Assembly (NCBI GenBank): GCA_900149785.2
Contig: FSSI02000002.1
Location: 62,001-126,000, forward strand
Reading direction: 5' to 3'
DNA length: 64,000 nt
Source: Sodalinema lacuna_A
Lineage (GTDB): Bacteria; Cyanobacteriota; Cyanobacteriia; Cyanobacteriales; Geitlerinemataceae
Positions 35,661-43,526 of this stretch are shown piece by piece. Position numbers and translations under genes: made by a program. The notes under the pieces were generated by a model, which worked only from the letters and a program-made list of their open reading frames with translations, was not told the origin of the DNA and made no database searches. Position 1 is the first letter of the stretch. The number at the start of each line of letters is the position of its first letter.

Positions 35661-35679
35661 CTATGACGCTCCGTCATAG
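35661..35679. promoter_or_regulatory. Dyad symmetry in petE leader
   Basis: CTATGACG and CGTCATAG form a perfect 8-bp inverted repeat with a CTC centre. It lies about six bases after a -10-like TACAAT (35650-35655) and 25 bases before the petE ATG. It could be an operator overlapping the transcription start, possibly for a copper-responsive repressor, or a leader hairpin. This is inference from position only. Confidence 0.4.
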
Positions 35680-35704
35680 ATGATTGAGATTGGCAAATAA
35701 GATA

Positions 35705-36097
35705 ATGTCGAAACGTTTAATTCAAGCTTTCTTTGCAGTCGTGCTGGTTATCGGTAGCTTCGCGATGTCCGTGGCTCCTGCTGCCGCCGCCGATGTCACC
35801 ATTAAAATGGGTGCCGACAATGGTATGTTAGCCTTCGAGCCGGCAACCGTAGAAGTCAGCCCTGGAGACACCGTGCATTGGGTCATTAACAAACTTCCCC
35901 CCCACAACGTTGTCTTTGATGAAGCCAATGCCCCCGATGCTGGCGTTGCCAAACAACTGTCTAACACGAAGTTAGCCTATTCCGCTGGCGATGGCTACGA
36001 TGTGACCATCCCCGACGATGCGACTCCCGGAACCTACAACTACTTCTGCACCCCCCACCGTGGTGCAGGGATGATGGCGAAACTGGTCATCAAATAA
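35705..36097 (+). CDS. petE: Plastocyanin precursor
   Basis: The blue-copper protein that carries electrons from cytochrome b6f to photosystem I in the thylakoid lumen. I start at ATG 35705 (MSKRLIQAFFAVVLV). The signal peptide ends near residue 29 (APAAAA-DVT). All four copper ligands are present: His67 (KLPPHNVVF), Cys115, His118 and Met123 (FCTPHRGAGM). The mature length of about 101 is normal. It is followed by a strong terminator. Copper-dependent control of petE is known in other cyanobacteria. Confidence 0.96.
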   Translation: MSKRLIQAFFAVVLVIGSFAMSVAPAAAADVTIKMGADNGMLAFEPATVEVSPGDTVHWVINKLPPHNVVFDEANAPDAGVAKQLSNTKLAYSAGDGYDVTIPDDATPGTYNYFCTPHRGAGMMAKLVIK

Positions 36098-36124
36098 GTT
36101 CGATCGCAGCCTCATCTGAGGCTA

Positions 36125-36158
36125 AGACTCGGATGATTGTCCAACTCCGAGTCTCTTT
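36125..36158 (+). terminator. Intrinsic terminator of petE
   Basis: AGACTCGGA (36125-36133) pairs with TCCGAGTCT (36146-36154), followed by CTTTT. A smaller hairpin, AGCCTCA/TGAGGCT, lies just before it. It also separates the convergent transporter gene. Confidence 0.8.
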
Positions 36159-36164
36159 TAGCCC

Positions 36165-37658
36165 TCAATCTCCGGATTGGGGGCTTTTGGCTTGGGCCAG
36201 GCTCTCACGGCGTTCTCGCAGTCGTAGGATCACAGTTTCCTGAAGTTCGCGAGTAATCGGATAGTGGTACATCAGCAGCAAACCCATCGTCAATAACAGG
36301 GCCGGAAGCGGGCCAACCACCAGACGAATGGCAAATAACGCGGACTCCGGTTGAGGCGGAATCGGTTCCCCAGGGGGAGGTTCGACAAACCCCGACAGTT
36401 CCAAAATAATGCCAGCCAACCAGATCCCTAATGCTAAGCCTGTTTTTTGCAAAAAGACCATTAAGGCGTAAAACGTCCCCTGACGTTGCTCACCCGTGTT
36501 GAGTTCATCCAAGTCCGTGACATCGGTTAACATCGACCAAGGAATCAGATAGGCCGTCGAGACTCCCAAACCCGCCAATGCACAGAGGATATAGAGCCAG
36601 TCGACGCGATCGCTCGGCAGGAAAAACAGCAGTATCTGAGCGACAATCCAGCCACTCATGCCCGCAAAATAGGCACGTTTGCGTCCATACTTGTAGCTGA
36701 TCCAATTCCAGAACACCAAAGCCAGCATCGCTGTCCCTTGAACCACCAGAGCGACGCTAAAGTAAGAATCCATCTCCATATAACTGACGGCATAGTAGGG
36801 AATAATGGCCGCCGTCAGTTGAAACGAGAGCCAAGAACACAGATAAATCCCAATGACATACCAAAACGGGCGACTTTGCAGCACATCCTTAAACTGAACC
36901 CAAATCGACCCCGAGGGCCGCAGATCGAGGTCTGAACCGGGTGAAGCTGCTCTCTGACGGGGATTAAAGGCCGTGGGATCGGTGGTTCCCCAAACGCACC
37001 AGTAGATGGGTAACACCGAGAGAATCGCACAAACCCCTCCCAGACTCAGATATTGGGCAATACTGTCATCGGGAAACCGCATGGCAAAAAATTGCCCCAA
37101 CGCCAACGCCAAAATACTGCCACCAATCGAAAACAAGAAACGATAACTGGTGAGGCTGGTGCGTTCGTCGTAGTCTCGGCTCAACTCTGGGGTGAGAGCC
37201 GTATAGGGCAATGTGACCGCCGAGGAAACGGCGTTAAAGATAATGCTGATAACGGTGTAATAGATAAAACGCGCCCATTGGTTCAATCCAGGGTCTTCGC
37301 TGAAGGTGGGGACAATCCAATAGAGGAAGAAAAAGACGCCAAAGGGAATCGATGCGACCAACATCCAGGAATGGCGGCGACCCCAACGAGAGCGGGTGCG
37401 ATCGCTGAGATAGCCAATAATTGGATCATTGACCGCATCCCAGATTTTACCGATCAGCAAGACTGTTCCCGCCAAAGCAGGACGCAGGTTGGCCACATTG
37501 GTTAGGAAGATCAAGAACGAGAACGCCAGCAACGTGGCCGTAATCCCGGCCCCGGCATCTCCGGCCCCGTAGGCCAGTTTGGTTTTAAAGCTCAGCGATT
37601 TATGATTAGGCTGGGTTGGCGGCTTGGTCGACTCATCGTGCATTGGCTCATCGTGCAT
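36165..37658 (-). CDS. GPH-family (MelB-like) sugar:cation symporter
   Basis: A 497-residue MFS transporter with about 12 membrane helices. The family signature is clear in AYGAGDAGAGITATLL, IGKIWDAVNDPIIGYLSDRTRSRWGRR (cation-site Asp residues and the helix 2-3 loop) and YTALTPELSRDYDERTSLTSYR. The second half repeats the fold (YKYGRKRAYFAG; LIPWSMLTDVTDLDELNTGEQRQG). Members carry sugars or related polar solutes with Na+ or H+; the substrate here is not evident. The N-terminus MHDEPMHDES arises from a short duplication. Confidence 0.9.
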   Translation of the reverse strand: MHDEPMHDESTKPPTQPNHKSLSFKTKLAYGAGDAGAGITATLLAFSFLIFLTNVANLRPALAGTVLLIGKIWDAVNDPIIGYLSDRTRSRWGRRHSWMLVASIPFGVFFFLYWIVPTFSEDPGLNQWARFIYYTVISIIFNAVSSAVTLPYTALTPELSRDYDERTSLTSYRFLFSIGGSILALALGQFFAMRFPDDSIAQYLSLGGVCAILSVLPIYWCVWGTTDPTAFNPRQRAASPGSDLDLRPSGSIWVQFKDVLQSRPFWYVIGIYLCSWLSFQLTAAIIPYYAVSYMEMDSYFSVALVVQGTAMLALVFWNWISYKYGRKRAYFAGMSGWIVAQILLFFLPSDRVDWLYILCALAGLGVSTAYLIPWSMLTDVTDLDELNTGEQRQGTFYALMVFLQKTGLALGIWLAGIILELSGFVEPPPGEPIPPQPESALFAIRLVVGPLPALLLTMGLLLMYHYPITRELQETVILRLRERRESLAQAKSPQSGD

Positions 37659-37797
37659 TGATAGAGAAGGGGCATCGTATATGGCACTGACTATTCTAGG
37701 CGATCGCTTCCCCAGGGCGGCTCAATGAGGGGTCGCTCTGGCTAATTGTCCCCAGCTAACCCACTCATCAAGCTGAGAATAACATTGAGGTCAAAGG

Positions 37798-38937
37798 ATG
37801 CCACCATTGCGATTAAAAAACTCCCAGACTCGTCGCACGGTCCGTTGGTCTTGGGTGATGATGCTGATACTGGCGATCGCACTCTGTTGGCGTCCTGAGA
37901 CGGCAGCTTCCGTCACCCTACCCTTAACGGAAGGTCCCCCCCTGCGAGTGGTCACGCGACCGCTTCCGCCCCTCGTGATCGAAGACAATGGCCAATATCA
38001 AGGATTTGTCATTGATCTCTGGCAAGAAATCAGTCGTCGTCTTAATGTCCCCTACGCGATCGAAGCCGTTGAGAGCGTTGACACGTTGCTGGAGGCGATC
38101 GAGTCAAACGAGGCGGATATCGGCATTGGGGCCATCAGTATCACCGCCGACCGGGAAAAACGGCTTAATTTCTCGCAACCGATTCTGGAGTCAGGCTTGC
38201 AGATTCTCGTCTATCAGCAGAATCGAGGACTGTTGGGGCAACTTCAGCGAACCACCCTGGGGATTGTCTCCTCGCCCGCCTTCTACGGGGCCATCGGTAT
38301 CTTTATCTTGATTTTGTTACTGGTGGCTCATCTGATCTGGTTACTCGAACATCGGCATAATCCCGATTTTCCGCGACCCTATGCTCTGGGGATTTGGGAC
38401 GCCTTTTGGTGGGCTGCTGTCACGGTGACCACCGTCGGCTATGGGGATAAAACCCCAAAACGCCCTCTCGGTAAACTGGTGGCTTTGTTATGGATGTGTG
38501 CCGGCTATTTTGTCTTTGGCTATTTCATCGCCAGTATGACCACCATTTTCACTGTGGATGGTTTGCAGGGAGCGATTCAGTCCGTCGATGACCTGGCTGG
38601 GCGACGGGTGGCGACGGTTGAAGCGAGTACCGCCGCCGATTTTTTGGCCAACAGTCCCACGATTCCCGTAGAATATGCCGATCTCGGACAGATGTATCAG
38701 GCCTTGCAACGAGGGGAGGTCGAGGCGATCGTCTATGATGCCCCTATATTGCAGCATTATGCGAGCCATGAGGGCAATCCAGGGCAACTCGTTGGCGGGA
38801 TCTTTGAGCGTCAGTTCTATGGTTTTGCACTCCCGATCAATAGTCCTTACTTGAAACCGATCAATGTTGCCCTCTTGCAAACGATTGAGGATGGAACCTA
38901 TGAACGATTGCGAGAGTTGTGGTTTGGGGGCCGTTGA
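37798..38937 (+). CDS. Prokaryotic glutamate-receptor-type K+ channel (GluR0-like)
   Basis: A 379-residue ligand-gated channel at the plasma membrane. After an N-terminal helix/signal (residues ~17-37), lobe S1 of a periplasmic-binding domain follows (PPLRVVTRPLPPLVIEDNGQ, ISITADREKRLNFSQP with ligand-binding Arg119). The pore module is M1 (~162-184), P-loop with the potassium filter TTVGYGD (211-217), and M2 (~227-250). Lobe S2 follows (GRRVATVEASTAADFL, EAIVYDAPIL). This matches Synechocystis GluR0 in layout. An amino-acid ligand is likely. It is convergent with a methyltransferase gene at six bases. Confidence 0.9.
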   Translation: MPPLRLKNSQTRRTVRWSWVMMLILAIALCWRPETAASVTLPLTEGPPLRVVTRPLPPLVIEDNGQYQGFVIDLWQEISRRLNVPYAIEAVESVDTLLEAIESNEADIGIGAISITADREKRLNFSQPILESGLQILVYQQNRGLLGQLQRTTLGIVSSPAFYGAIGIFILILLLVAHLIWLLEHRHNPDFPRPYALGIWDAFWWAAVTVTTVGYGDKTPKRPLGKLVALLWMCAGYFVFGYFIASMTTIFTVDGLQGAIQSVDDLAGRRVATVEASTAADFLANSPTIPVEYADLGQMYQALQRGEVEAIVYDAPILQHYASHEGNPGQLVGGIFERQFYGFALPINSPYLKPINVALLQTIEDGTYERLRELWFGGR

Positions 38938-38943
38938 GAGGGG

Positions 38944-39633
38944 TCACGACAGGTTTGGCGAGACTCGTTGGGAGACTCGTTGGTATTCCAGGCAAAGGGT
39001 GGGCCGCTTCGTTCCGCTAGGGCGGTGACGTTGAACCTCTTGCAGGCCTTGTTGAGAAATCTGTTGCAGTTCTGTCTCGGATAGAGGCCAGGGGGGTCCA
39101 TCGGGTTCGGCCTCATCTTCGCGAACATTGGTAATCAGAAATAGGGTTCCCTCGGGGGCCAGAAGTTGGCAAATGGCGCTTATGGTTGGCCGGCGAACCG
39201 TTAGGGGGAGGGCTTGAATCGTGCGACATTCAAAGACGAGATCAAAGGCTTGTGAGTGAGTTTGGGCGAACTCGAATAAGTCGGCCACTTGATACTCCAC
39301 TGAGGAGTTGGGGAATCGTTCCTGACACCAGGCGATCGCCGTCGAGGAAATATCAAAGGCCGTGACCTGATAGCCCCGTTCTGCCAAGGCTTCAGCATCA
39401 TCGCCTAAGCCACAGCCGACGACTAAGGCTCGTTGCGAGGAACTGGGGCGATCGCACTTATCTAACCAGGCCAACAGATGGGGGTTTGGCTGCATCTGCG
39501 CCCAAGGAATTGCCGCTGATTCTCCCTCAGCGGTGGTGTACACCTGCTCAAACCAACGGGATGGATGGTCATCCTTCGTCGCCTTGGCGGCGATGTCGCG
39601 AATATACTCCCGGCGGGATTGAGGATCAGACAT
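38944..39633 (-). CDS. Class I methyltransferase, thiopurine-methyltransferase-like
   Basis: A 229-residue SAM enzyme. Motif I is RALVVGCGLGDDAEALA, followed by VTAFDISSTAIAWCQERFP, and FDLVFECRTIQALP is the motif IV region. The small-molecule methyltransferase look (TPMT/TehB type, with the aromatic-rich N-terminus SRWFEQVYTTAEGE) suggests a thiol, selenium or tellurium substrate, but this is not certain. The tnpB element sits 33 bases upstream of its start. Confidence 0.82.
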   Translation of the reverse strand: MSDPQSRREYIRDIAAKATKDDHPSRWFEQVYTTAEGESAAIPWAQMQPNPHLLAWLDKCDRPSSSQRALVVGCGLGDDAEALAERGYQVTAFDISSTAIAWCQERFPNSSVEYQVADLFEFAQTHSQAFDLVFECRTIQALPLTVRRPTISAICQLLAPEGTLFLITNVREDEAEPDGPPWPLSETELQQISQQGLQEVQRHRPSGTKRPTLCLEYQRVSQRVSPNLS

Positions 39634-39676
39634 GGTGGGTTTTCGTGAACAATCAACGTATTGAGTTTGACATCCT

Positions 39677-39706
39677 CTCCACGCAAATCAAAGATTATGC
39701 GTGGAG
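39677..39706 (-). ncRNA. Right-end hairpin, probable 3' end of TnpB omega-RNA
   Basis: CTCCACGCA and TGCGTGGAG form a 9-bp stem with a 12-base loop, overlapping the last codons of tnpB. In characterised TnpB elements the guide RNA covers the tnpB 3' end and right end, and the guide is the host sequence just beyond. Here that would be the bases at and below 39666. Confidence 0.5.
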
Positions 39707-40956
39707 ATTCCTATTCGGTTCCCGAACGCTTCGCGATGGGTCGCCCCAAAGATTTCCTGCTTCAACAGGTGCCAGCTAGACTGAGCCAACTCAGTCCCCG
39801 CCGCATCCCCTCCACAGGCCATTTCAACCACCCGTTGCCCACGGGCAGCGATGACTTGTCCACTGGCCACATCACGGGGTTTGATNGACCCGCAGTTGTG
39901 GCAATGATGGATTCGGGTTGAAAGGTCTTTGCGAACCTCTGCCCCGCAATCCGGACACTCTTGAGACGTGCCTCGCGCATCAACTTTGCCGTAATACACA
40001 TCACGTTTGAANCNTACCCATGGCAAGATTTGATTGGTAAACTGCCCTAACCCCGCGTCTAGCGTATGCTTGCCCAACATTCCCTTGGCCATGATGCGGA
40101 AGTCCAAATCTTCCACGAAAACCATCCCTGCGCCGTCGCAGAGGTGATGAGCCAGCTTAAAATGCCAGTCTTTTCGTGTGTCGGCAATGCGTTGATGGAC
40201 TCTCGAAATTTTCTTCTGGAGCTTCAGCCAGTTGGCCGACCCCTTCTGCTTGTTCTTTAATCGGCGTTGCAGCGATTTCAGCTTGCGGTGCAGATGGTTG
40301 AAAAAGCGAGGTCGCTTGACCGGTTCCCCATCAGACGTTGAGAGAAAATACTCCAGACCGACATCAATCCCTACCGGATGTCCATGAGGCATCACGTCGG
40401 GGATATCAACATTAGCCTGAAGGCTAAGCATGACAAAGTACCCGGATGCCTTGCGGACAATCCGAGCTTGTTTGACCTGGAATATCTCAGGGATTTCCCG
40501 TGACCAGCGAACCCGAACCCATCCCAACTGAGGCAACTTAATCCCTTTGTCAGAGATACAGTTTTTGAGCATCTGGGGGAAGACAAAGCTTCGCATCCGG
40601 TTGGTTTTTTTGAACCGTGGAAGGCCTGAGCGCTTTAACCGCCACGACTCCCAGGAGGTTTCCAATTTTCGGAGAACCTGCTGAAGAACCTGAGCGTTGA
40701 CGGTCTTGAGCCGAGGAAATTCCGTCTTGGCAGCGGTCAAACGCTTAGCCTGAATGTGGTAGTTAGGAAATGGCGCATCGGCTGGCAAGATGAACTCCTG
40801 CTGGAGCGAACAAGCATTCACCCGAGACTTGCGAGAATCTAGCCAGTCCTTTCGTTCCCGCAGCGCAAAATTCCAGACATTGCGACACACATCCAGAATG
40901 TGTTCAATCTCTGAAACCTGCTCCGCAGTCGGCTCTAGCTTAAATTTCCACGTCAT
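39688..40956 (-). CDS. tnpB: TnpB RNA-guided nuclease homolog
   Basis: A transposon-encoded RuvC nuclease, ancestor type of Cas12. I use the ATG at 40956 (MTWKFKLEPTAEQV); a start nine bases earlier is possible. In numbering from 40965, RuvC Asp201 (PVGIDVGLEYF), Glu285 (FVEDLDF), the zinc ribbon CPDC (337-340)/CHNC (355-358) and a third acidic residue, Asp365 (PRDVASGQVI), are all present, so the catalytic triad looks intact. Three ambiguous bases (39886, 40012, 40014) affect two codons, one of which is Ser whatever the base. The frame is uninterrupted over 425 residues. Confidence 0.9.
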   Translation of the reverse strand: MTWKFKLEPTAEQVSEIEHILDVCRNVWNFALRERKDWLDSRKSRVNACSLQQEFILPADAPFPNYHIQAKRLTAAKTEFPRLKTVNAQVLQQVLRKLETSWESWRLKRSGLPRFKKTNRMRSFVFPQMLKNCISDKGIKLPQLGWVRVRWSREIPEIFQVKQARIVRKASGYFVMLSLQANVDIPDVMPHGHPVGIDVGLEYFLSTSDGEPVKRPRFFNHLHRKLKSLQRRLKNKQKGSANWLKLQKKISRVHQRIADTRKDWHFKLAHHLCDGAGMVFVEDLDFRIMAKGMLGKHTLDAGLGQFTNQILPWVXFKRDVYYGKVDARGTSQECPDCGAEVRKDLSTRIHHCHNCGXIKPRDVASGQVIAARGQRVVEMACGGDAAGTELAQSSWHLLKQEIFGATHREAFGNRIGISTHNL

Positions 40957-41172
40957 GTTTAGCATATCTAAATTGTAGCAGATATTTTGTAGGTTGCTTT
41001 CCTCGGTCGCGCTTCGCTACACCACCCGCCAAGCTTTTAGCTAGGGCTTTGTACTGCGAAGAATCTGGATAGACAAACAGTACCGTCCTCCTAGACTTCC
41101 GAGTGAAATTGCCGAGAGCGCTCTGGACTATGCCTGTACTATGGAGAGCGGGATGTTTCTAGTTTCGCTATT

Positions 41173-42228
41173 ATGACGACCACTTCCCCGCCTCCGATGA
41201 CCATGCCGGATATTGAACGACGGATTCGCCAGGCGATCGCCCCGTCGCAGTTACGTCAATGGTTAACCCTCAATCCAACTCGGGCCTATCGGGATATCAT
41301 CCTCGACTGGCTGGGAATTGGTCTCGGTTTGGCGATCGCCGCTCAGTTTCAGACGCTCTGGAGTTATGCGATCGCCATCCTCATCATCGGCAACCGTCAA
41401 TATGCCCTCTTTATCCTGGCTCATGATGCCATTCATGGCGCGTTACATCCCAATCGTCGCCTCAATGACACTCTAGCCCGCTGGTTGGTCTATGGTCCGA
41501 TGTTTATGGCCCTAGAAGATGCCCGCCACAACCATCTACAACACCATCGCCACATGGGAACCCCGGCTGATCCCGATCGCTATCTCCATACCTTCGAGGG
41601 CAAAAACTCCCCCCTGGCCTTCCTCCTCTACTGTTCGGGCCTGGCTACCTTCGGCAAAACGGTTCTTAAAGTCACCCCTTTCGGACGCATGAACATGAGG
41701 GGAATGAACATGAAGGGAATGGGAATGAGGGGAATGTCGAACTCTACCCCTAAAACGGGGGCAACCCCTCCCCAAAACCCACTCAAAGACTACGTTAAAC
41801 AGCGCTTGCCGGTGTTGATTTGGCAGCCGCTACTGATTTGGTTATTTTGGCTGTCTCCCTTGCCGATTTGGGCGTATTTGCTGCTCTGGGTGTTTCCCAT
41901 TTATGCCCTCGTCTTTGTTCCCGATGAAATTCGGGCTTTTTGCGATCATGGGGTTCTGCGTCATCCCGCCAGCAGCGGGGATTCCTTGCGGTTAGTGTCC
42001 TTCCGTCCCCCCATCTGGGAAGCGGTAATGTTTGCCCCTCATCATATGCACTATCACGCTGAACATCATCTCTGGCCGGCTATTCCTCACTACAAGTTAC
42101 ACTTGGCTCATGAGGCGGTGCGCGATCGCCCGGAAATCACCGTTCGGCGGAGTTACCTGGGGTTTCTCTGGCGGGTGGTGCGATCGCTCCCTCTGATCGA
42201 CAAAACAGCAGTGATTTCACGAAACTAG
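41173..42228 (+). CDS. Membrane fatty-acid desaturase superfamily protein
   Basis: A di-iron membrane oxygenase. The three His boxes are ILAHDAIHGALH, HNHLQHHRH and HYHAEHHLW, with a further CDHGVLRHP. Four or more hydrophobic stretches surround them. It could act on acyl lipids or carotenoids; the pattern does not settle this. A Met-rich insert (MNMRGMNMKGMGMRGMS, near residues 173-190) is encoded by a tandem DNA repeat at about 41689-41742 and lies between His boxes two and three. It is five bases upstream of a methyltransferase gene, so the two are likely co-transcribed. Confidence 0.85.
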   Translation: MTTTSPPPMTMPDIERRIRQAIAPSQLRQWLTLNPTRAYRDIILDWLGIGLGLAIAAQFQTLWSYAIAILIIGNRQYALFILAHDAIHGALHPNRRLNDTLARWLVYGPMFMALEDARHNHLQHHRHMGTPADPDRYLHTFEGKNSPLAFLLYCSGLATFGKTVLKVTPFGRMNMRGMNMKGMGMRGMSNSTPKTGATPPQNPLKDYVKQRLPVLIWQPLLIWLFWLSPLPIWAYLLLWVFPIYALVFVPDEIRAFCDHGVLRHPASSGDSLRLVSFRPPIWEAVMFAPHHMHYHAEHHLWPAIPHYKLHLAHEAVRDRPEITVRRSYLGFLWRVVRSLPLIDKTAVISRN

Positions 42229-42233
42229 GGGAT

Positions 42234-43232
42234 GTGGTGCGGGTGAATCTACAACAAGAATTTGTCTCCTGTGGCGTGTGTGGTAGCGATCGCTGGCATC
42301 CCTACGCCAGTGGCCAAGACTATGAATACGATACCTCGGGGGATATCTTTCAGATTGTCCAATGTCGTCAGTGTGGCCACCGCTATCTCAACCCACGGCC
42401 CGTCACGGCGGAACTTCCTCGCATCTACCCTCCCCATTACTATGCGTATAACTACGATCAGGCGATTCATCCTCTAGCGTTACGGGCGAAGGATTGGTTA
42501 GATCGGGGTAAGGTGCAAGGCTGGATTGGCGATCGCCTCAGTCAATCCCACTCAAACCGTACAACGTCCCCGGAGAAAGCCTTACGGGTTCTCGATGTCG
42601 GCTGTGGAAACGGACGCTATCTCAAGCGGTTACATCATCTCGGTTTGGCGAAACATAACTTGTTTGGCGTAGAAATGAATCAAGAGGCGATCCATCACCT
42701 CAATGATGAGGGATTCCAAGGCTATTACGGACGTTTAGAAGATGTAAGCCCAGAATTACCTGAAAATAGCTTTGATGTGATTGTTTTGCTACAAGTCCTT
42801 GAACATGTTGCTAATCCTGCTCACATTATCCAGATTTTAGCCCAGCTTCTTCGTCCGGGTGGAACCTTGATTTTAGAAACCCCCAATCTGGAGGGTTGGG
42901 ATGCAAAACTCTTTGCAATGGGGTATTGGGGAGGCTATCATTTTCCCCGTCATTGGCATTTATTTAACCGCAAAACCCTAGGGCGACTCTTTCATGATGC
43001 GGGGCTAGATTCGCTTCACTTTCGCGCCTTACCCTCTCACGCCTTTTGGATTCTCTCCTATCACCATTGGCTTAAGCATCAGCTTAAGTGGCCGAGTTTG
43101 GCAGAGACGTTTAATCCTCTACAAAATATCCCCTTGCTCAGTATATTTACTGGCTTTGATTTAGTTCGGGGCAAATTGGGATTCTCAACCTCTAATATTC
43201 AGGCGATCGCCCAGAAACCTAATCATGATTGA
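42234..43232 (+). CDS. Class I methyltransferase with N-terminal zinc-binding motif
   Basis: A 332-residue enzyme starting at GTG 42234, five bases after the desaturase stop. The N-terminus has two Cys pairs, CGVCGS and CRQCGHRYLNPRP, typical of bacterial sugar and antibiotic C-methyltransferases. Motif I is VLDVGCGNGRYLKRL, motif IV is FDVIVLLQVLEHVANP, and GGTLILETPNLEGWDAKLFA follows. Members often methylate sugar or lipid head groups. The tight coupling with the desaturase hints at a lipid-modifying role, which is inference. Confidence 0.86.
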   Translation: MVRVNLQQEFVSCGVCGSDRWHPYASGQDYEYDTSGDIFQIVQCRQCGHRYLNPRPVTAELPRIYPPHYYAYNYDQAIHPLALRAKDWLDRGKVQGWIGDRLSQSHSNRTTSPEKALRVLDVGCGNGRYLKRLHHLGLAKHNLFGVEMNQEAIHHLNDEGFQGYYGRLEDVSPELPENSFDVIVLLQVLEHVANPAHIIQILAQLLRPGGTLILETPNLEGWDAKLFAMGYWGGYHFPRHWHLFNRKTLGRLFHDAGLDSLHFRALPSHAFWILSYHHWLKHQLKWPSLAETFNPLQNIPLLSIFTGFDLVRGKLGFSTSNIQAIAQKPNHD

Positions 43233-43273
43233 GGTTAAAGTTTAGTTAAATCTAACGTTAAGTTTAGGTTAAA
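43232..43273 (+). promoter_or_regulatory. PHO-box-like tandem repeat array
   Basis: Four 8-mers of the AGGTTAAA type begin at 43232, 43244, 43255 and 43266 (AGGTTAAA, AGTTAAAT, ACGTTAAG, AGGTTAAA), spaced 12, 11 and 11 bases. This is the reverse complement of the cyanobacterial PHO box, CTTAACCT repeats separated by three bases, bound by SphR/PhoB. It lies about 250 bases upstream of the PP2C/ammonium cluster. Phosphate control of that cluster is inference. Confidence 0.55.
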
Positions 43274-43526
43274 TTTCTCTAAGGGCTTCTGGTCTTAGAT
43301 CACAGAGTTTCTAGGACGTACTGGATTTCAAGACAATTGCCGTAGAATAGGTCAGAATTGAAGTGAGCGATCGCCAGACGATAGCCCTATGCTCAACGTA
43401 TCTCGTTGTTTAAACCGGATCCTAGAGAGTGCATCCTAGAGATTCTGACGCGATCGCAGAGTCATAAAAGCCGGGCGTGGGGCTGTCCTAACGTTAATTG
43501 TTCCTTGTTAATTGTTCATTGCGATA

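Larger units (their letters stand above)
39667..41000 (-). mobile_element. IS605/IS1341-type element with tnpB only
   Basis: It contains tnpB and, downstream on the - strand, a right-end hairpin followed by GATGTCAA, the sort of terminus used by IS200/IS605 elements. There is no Y1 transposase (tnpA) in the region, so it is non-autonomous. The left boundary near 41000 is approximate. Confidence 0.6.
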
